From Vanessa cardui (Eukaryota > Arthropoda > Insecta > Lepidoptera > Nymphalidae), in contig NC_061143.1 in assembly GCF_905220365.1 (NCBI RefSeq), positions 11,780,001-11,844,000 on the forward strand: DNA of 64,000 bases, in the 5' to 3' direction. Shown piece by piece: positions 59,248-64,000 of this stretch (positions within the stretch are counted from its first letter, which is position 1; the number at the start of each line of letters is the position of its first letter). The notes under the pieces were generated by a model that saw only the letters and a program-made list of their open reading frames with translations, did not search any database and had not been told where the DNA came from. The translations under genes were made by a program, and so were the position numbers.

Positions 59248-59365
59248 TTTGTGGTTCAGATTTGTAGGGTGAATAAGCCAGTGTAACTACAGGCATTGGT
59301 AAAATACCCGAAAAACGACGTGATTACTACATATTCCTTACAGTGCCAATTTATGTGGAAGGTTA
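59248..59365 (+). repeat. Bm1-like SINE, decayed
   Basis: 'tggttcagatttgtagggtg', 'aataagccagtgtaactaca', 'attccttacagtgccaattt'. Confidence 0.5.
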
Positions 59366-60244
59366 TATATATCTTGACCATCATTGCCAATATTATAAGA
59401 TATCTCTGTCACCTATCTATCACGGTCTATCAAGTATTTATTCTATGAAACTGTAGCCTATAAATTCATATATTTAGGCGAGATGTATATAAAAATGTAA
59501 TTCTATTTAATTAACCCAAACTTGTAAATAATTTTATGCAAAAAAATAACTTATAAGTTTCTTAACAAATCTTCTTGTTAGAATGTCACTTTGCCAAAAG
59601 TTTCAAAAGAGCTTATCAAACTTTACTTCAATAACTTACGAAATGTTCCACAAAAAGTAACGCAACTTTTATATTTATCAAAATGAATATTAATATACTA
59701 TTCTAGACTTAACCTAGAACCTAGCAACTGTGACCTAGGTCCTATTTAATTACAACATAGCGACTTAACAAGTATCACGTGTCAACCTGTCTGACACGAC
59801 CCGGTTACATACTAGTTTATGTAATATGGCAATATGGCTGCCTTAATCCCGACTATATAATTATATCGCTAAATAAAGAGATCAAAATATATACCTACAG
59901 TTAAATGCACTTTGTCTGTCACGAGTGTAGCAAGCGTGTGATCGTTTATTGCGTTTAAGTCGTATATCTCTTTATATCTTGATTTATATGCTCGCTGTAT
60001 GTAATATGTCACAAAGATTTACATTGTATAGTTAATAATATATTGTACTTGAATATAGATGACGTGATTTTACCAATGTTTATGATAGCGCGATTAAATC
60101 CACTTTTCTAAAAATAATCCGCTTTTTTAAAAAGAATGTCTTGTCAAAATCAAAATCATTATTCAATATAACTATAAGTATATAATCAATAACTTATCCA
60201 CCGCCAATCAGCAACATAAATACAGATTGCAAGGCCCGTTGTCT

Positions 60245-60375
60245 TATAAAATATAAATGCGAAAGTTTGTAAGGATGAATGTGTGTATGTTTGTTATTCT
60301 TTCAAGACAAACCTACTGTACGGATTTGTATGAAATTTTATAGTAATATAGGTTATCAGAATAACTCATAGACAA
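60245..60375 (+). repeat. Helitron-like element, same subtype as 38630
   Basis: 'aatataaatgcgaaagtttg', 'ttctttcaagacaaacctac', 'tgtacggatttgtatgaaat', 'agtaatataggttatcag'. The 3' end is lost. Confidence 0.55.
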
Positions 60376-60918
60376 TCGCTAGTCGTTTATATAACTAAGT
60401 TCAAATTCATCGATTTTTCGATCGATTCGATTCATTCGATCATCAGATGATCTTTTTGTTCGTCCTCGTATCCATATTTACGTATTAACCAAAAAAAAAA
60501 CTTTAATATATCATCAGTTTGGATAGTTTCATTTTAATAAATCTATTTCGTTCAATGTACAGTAATTAATTTCAATATACTGTGAATGTTGGATTTGGGT
60601 CAATTTATTTGTGTTTTATTATCTTTTTATTTAATAATCATTATGTTAGTAACTTTACTGACTTGCAGTGGCCTTAATCTTTATGTTTTCCCGTATTGGC
60701 ACAAACAAACTAATTTTCTTTCTCGTAAAGTTCGTAGATATATTGATTTTAAATTATCAAGTTAAGTGTACTTTGTGCTATATAGGACAATAGGTAATGT
60801 CCGTTGTAAGTACATTTAATTGCGGTGAAACATCTGTTGGATATCTTAAGAATGTATTTTATATTTAACAGATTAAAGTTAATATCAGAAAATTACTTGT
60901 ATTTTTTATTATCATTAC

Positions 60919-61139
60919 ATAGTATTAAACAGTTGCTTACCGCTGTCTGTCCCTATGTATGCTTAAATCTTTAAATTTACGTAACATATTTTGATGCAGT
61001 TTTTCAATAGATAGAGTGATTGGAGAGGAAGGTTTTTGTATATACATAGGCAATATAGTAAAGAAACACTGATAATTTTTTACATTCTCTAATATATTAA
61101 GTACCATTGCACCCGTGCGAAGTCGGGTTGGGACGCTAG
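60919..61139 (+). mobile_element. Helitron-like type K element
   Basis: 'agtattaaacagttgcttac', 'cgctgtctgtccctatgtat', 'gatagagtgattggagagga', 'cacccgtgcgaagtcgggtt', CTAG at 61136-61139. Confidence 0.7.
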
Positions 61140-61217
61140 TTAAATGATATTTCTACTATTATGTTGCATATTTGTATAATGTTTATATTAACATATAACT
61201 TAAATATTTAAATGCGA

Positions 61218-61663
61218 TCATGAAGACCATACCCGTAGCTCTAAATTAAAGTCATATGATCTTAATTTTACGTGCAATGGTAGGATATTTGCGTTCGCTG
61301 AACTAAACTCTAAATCATGTACACTAAACTGATGTAATTGTACATGAGCTTTCCCAGCAATAAAATTTTCGAAACACAAGAAAAAACTTTTATAAGGACA
61401 TAAACTAAACAATTTAATGTTAAAAATCAGAATTTACAAGTATGTACTTCTATATATGTAGTAATGCAATGATATCATAAAACAGCTCTTAAAGCTAAAG
61501 AAATAAAGTTTGAAATTACTTGAATATTCAGAGGATACCCTGTATGGCGCTTGAGAACAAAAAGCCGGGCTTCTTCCCATTGCTTCCTGTATAGCCGTGT
61601 ATATGGTAGTGGTTTGAAAGCTAACACTTCTTTTAAAAGAGTCACATTCGACATCTCGTTCAC
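61218..61663 (-). other. Two adjacent minus-strand ORFs with coding-like composition; unassigned
   Basis: 61475-61663 (-) reads MNEMSNVTLLKEVLAFKPLP and on through a charged segment (RKQWEEARLFVLKRHTG). 61218-61412 (-) reads on to HVQLHQFSVHDLEFSSANAN and LRSYDFNLELRVWSS. An acceptor-like TTGTTTAG lies between them on the minus strand. Neither matches a family I recognise. They could be decayed exons of an old gene or transposon fragment, or chance. Confidence 0.2.
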
Positions 61664-62214
61664 AAATTAGAAAACGCCCTGACGCCATGCATACGATGTG
61701 CGGTCCAATTGCAATGATAATCATTTTTGCTATCAAAAATATCACTAAAAATTTAATGTACGTATTTATCAAAATCACTATTTAAATTATTCATAATATA
61801 TATTATAATTATATTATGATTTTAAATAAATTAATTCTTAAACGACTGACCAAGTAAGCATTATTATCAAAATAAACAACAAAAACAATATTTAGATTTA
61901 TGGTCATATGTATGACTTTAAAAGAAAAACGGACCTAAAATTGTTACTTGCGAAACACCTTTAAAATAGAATGTTCAAATTTAATACAAATATTTAAAAA
62001 TACTTTTCATATCTAATTCTAATTTCACAAATCTTACATAAATTATCGAAATCTGTTTCCTGCGTCAGGTATTTTTTTTTTATAAATAATTTTACTGATA
62101 AATTATCGACATTGGTCGATTGCCTTATCGAAATTTCTATTAACAAGTTTTAGAATAAGTATACAAGTGAAGTTATGTTATTGAGATTGGAATAAATCAT
62201 ACAAATTTTATTTC

Positions 62215-62455
62215 TTTAGATTTCATGGCCTCAGGTTATAATGGGTCAGAATAGTTCTTGCAATAGCTATTTGATGACGATGTATTCCAAACTAGCTAAT
62301 CGCATTTTTACTTTCACAGTCAGATTTACGAGAAATCAGGATCATGATCGTGATTTTTTAGGATTGCGACAAAAACCCTGACCCAGATATTGAATCCAGG
62401 ACCTTGGGATGTATAGCGATTTGAACTAGCCACAAGACAAACAGGCAGTTAGGTA
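62215..62455 (-). repeat. Probable tRNA-derived SINE remnant, minus
   Basis: On the minus strand the end nearest 62455 reads 'tgtcttgtggctagttcaaa' and then 'cccaaggtcctggattcaat', resembling tRNA boxes A and B. It differs from the three SINE types above. The body toward 62215 is not recognised. Confidence 0.4.
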
Positions 62456-62478
62456 GCTATTTATAGCTATGATTTATA

Positions 62479-62715
62479 GTGTCTATTATCGACTCTATAT
62501 TTATGAGCACAGGAGCTAGCCGTGTCACGGTTGAATTCCGTTTATCGAAACGAGAAATCTGGTTCGGTTGGTTGTTTATCATAAATCTTAGTTCTATTGT
62601 TGCGTTGGCAAAAACATTGTTTCCGTCATTGGTTAAATTGATTTTACTAGTTTTCGATCCGGATCTGCAGCCGTACGCTTCGCGAGAGGAAATGACAGGA
62701 TATATATCATTTTAA
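62479..62715 (+). other. 78-codon ORF; unassigned
   Basis: Reads through a hydrophobic middle and ends in FDPDLQPYASREEMTGYISF. It has more Asp, Glu and Arg than expected from random AT-rich DNA, but no recognised domain, no good splice context, and a likely SINE just upstream. Probably chance or a transposon remnant. Confidence 0.12.
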
Positions 62716-62821
62716 CTATTGTCTTCATCTGAAACTTTACCTTCACTTACATTTTGATATTCTTATTAAGCGTTTATAACATATCCAACTATTTCTTAAA
62801 TGATATATGGTACTCAACTAG

Positions 62822-62859
62822 TAGTTGCTTATCTGTGGTAAACCACAGATAAGCAACTA
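62822..62859. repeat. Perfect 18-bp inverted repeat with 2-base centre
   Basis: TAGTTGCTTATCTGTGGT (62822-62839) is followed, after AA, by its exact reverse complement (62842-62859). It would extrude as a tight hairpin or cruciform. Confidence 0.9.
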
Positions 62860-63331
62860 TTCGTTTTTTTTTAATTATTTTATCTATCTATTTCATTTCG
62901 ATTGACGTTTATTTTAACTGCTCCAGTCTTTGGAATGCAGCTTGTGTATAAGCTTCTTAGCCAAAAAGGCTTGGGAAAAATATTTCTAAATATCGAACTG
63001 TTTCTAATGTTTCCGTATTCAAAGATAAAAACTTTACAACTTTATAATGTAGATAAATATTTATTTAAATATACCCTGGAAGGGTGTATATTTAAATAAA
63101 TAATTTGTCCTCAAGATCTCTTTATGGTAATCAAATAGCTGGTTAACATTTATTTTGTTGTTAATAAAAATACTCATTAGTGGTACCTGCACAGGCGTGA
63201 CCATAATGGACCTAACGTTGCCATTGAGATTGATAAAAAAGTACTATATCTCTATTGTATACATCATGTTTATTCAAGTTCCCAGGGAGTGGATACAAAA
63301 AGCCAAACAATACATTATGAGGTAAAAATTC

Positions 63332-63403
63332 TCAGTGCGGACAAATTACAACATTAAACGCTGTCGGTACAACAATGGTCGTGTCAGTGTGTGGGCCTGT
63401 GGG
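63332..63403 (+). promoter_or_regulatory. Candidate alternative promoter and first coding exon
   Basis: An arthropod initiator-like TCAGTG (63332-63337) is followed by ATG at 63375 in a fair context (ACAACAATGG). The frame MVVSVCGPVG then reaches a strong donor, GTAAGT, at 63404. The exon would end in phase 2, exactly like exon 3 (45623), so both could splice to the same downstream exon. Unproven: no TATA box and no homology. Confidence 0.3.
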
Positions 63404-63624
63404 GTAAGTCACGAGACGCAGGATTTCATTACATATTTGCTTATTAAAATCGTTTTCACTTCTCTTTGTATATAAGTAAGAACTTTAGTAAATTTTTGGT
63501 AATTTTTAAGTACGTATAAAATTTGTAGTAGAAAATTCTAATATAAACCTAAAATTATAAAATAAATAAAATAAAATCATTGTTATTAACATAATAATTT
63601 ACATATATTATATTTACACAGTTC

Positions 63625-63740
63625 CACCATCCCGCATTGGAACGCCGTGGTGGCATATGTTCCAAAACCTTCTCCTCAAAGGGAGAGGACTCCTTTAGCC
63701 CAGCAGTGGGAATTGACAGGCTGTTGTTGTTGTTGTTGTC
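63625..63740 (+). mobile_element. tRNA-like SINE, 5'-truncated, with 14-bp target-site duplication
   Basis: Only the 3' third is present: 'cccgcattggaacgccgtgg', 'cccagcagtgggaattgaca', long TTG tail. Flanked by TATTTACACAGTTC at 63611-63624 and 63741-63754, a mark of a truncated reverse-transcription event. Very young by the perfect duplication. Confidence 0.9.
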
Positions 63741-64000
63741 TATTTACACAGTTCAGCTGTTTCAATTAGGTATCTTAATCATAAGTGAGACATTATTTCA
63801 TTATAATTTCTAAGTAGTATGTCTGCGCTTTCGTATGTAATTAATATATATTATATACATTTTGATTATTCGCATAAATAATCATCAAATTCAATTACGT
63901 TACATAGCCGTCTGCTTGTAACTCGCGCCGATGTTTACAAAAGAATGCGCACGCGGCGCTGTTCGTGCAAAAATCCACGAATTAACGCGTTTACGTGAGC

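Larger units (their letters stand above)
45624..64000 (+). other. Intron 3 of the LMO7-like gene, to the window end
   Basis: No certain exon follows 45623, so the remaining 18.4 kb is read as intron. It holds SINEs, Helitron-like elements, MITE copy 2, hairpins and GC-rich islets. Weak exon candidates at 58121 and 63332-63403 are listed separately. Confidence 0.55.

Noticed and set aside
1..64000. CRISPR array, operon or phage/bacterial defence system
   Set aside because: No regularly spaced repeats or compact ORF clusters; introns, SINEs and consensus GT-AG splice sites show insect nuclear DNA.

Overview
This is an AT-rich nuclear window from a butterfly or moth. It is mostly intron. Lepidopteran origin is inferred from many interspersed repeats: two SINE families (a tRNA-like one with a TTG-rich tail, and one closely resembling the silkworm Bm1 SINE), short non-autonomous elements with CTAG-type ends that look Helitron-like, and 3' ends of non-LTR retrotransposons. 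Nothing bacterial, viral or CRISPR-like was seen.

One gene is supported, on the + strand. Three exons splice in frame: 592-770 (5' UTR plus coding 669-770), 40701-40901 and 45484-45623. All have consensus splice sites. Together they give the first 148 residues of a protein: a Ser/Pro-rich N-terminus, a charged helical stretch with the motif PLQFIKVGP, then EDWQS-NLDNWKSSRRKR across the exon 2/3 junction, and KSKTFNEMLEE. I read this as the N-terminal half of an LMO7/LIMCH1-related protein (the insect Smallish/Smash type, a junction/actomyosin adaptor with a C-terminal LIM domain). The family call is from memory of the motif and is moderate. Intron 1 is about 39.9 kb, intron 2 about 4.6 kb, and the third intron runs at least 18.4 kb to the window end.

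Layout: 1-770, 5' UTR and first coding exon; 771-40700, intron 1, full of SINEs, Helitron-like elements, a foldback element at 10875-11011 and a MITE at 39485-39820; 40701-45623, exons 2 and 3 with a third SINE type just upstream of exon 3; 45624-64000, a further intron with a second, inverted copy of the MITE (53211-53543), more SINEs, several perfect hairpins and a possible alternative first exon at 63332-63403 whose splice phase equals that of exon 3.

Almost all longer open frames outside the three exons are repeat-derived or random. A few short ones (47448-47603, 55632-55877, 58121-58235, 61218-61663 minus) are kept as weak candidates. I see no obviously new multi-gene system. The best leads are the upstream-ORF arrangement of the gene, the candidate internal promoters in GC-richer islets, the foldback element with a hammerhead-like core, the MITE pair, and nested SINE insertions with clear target-site duplications.
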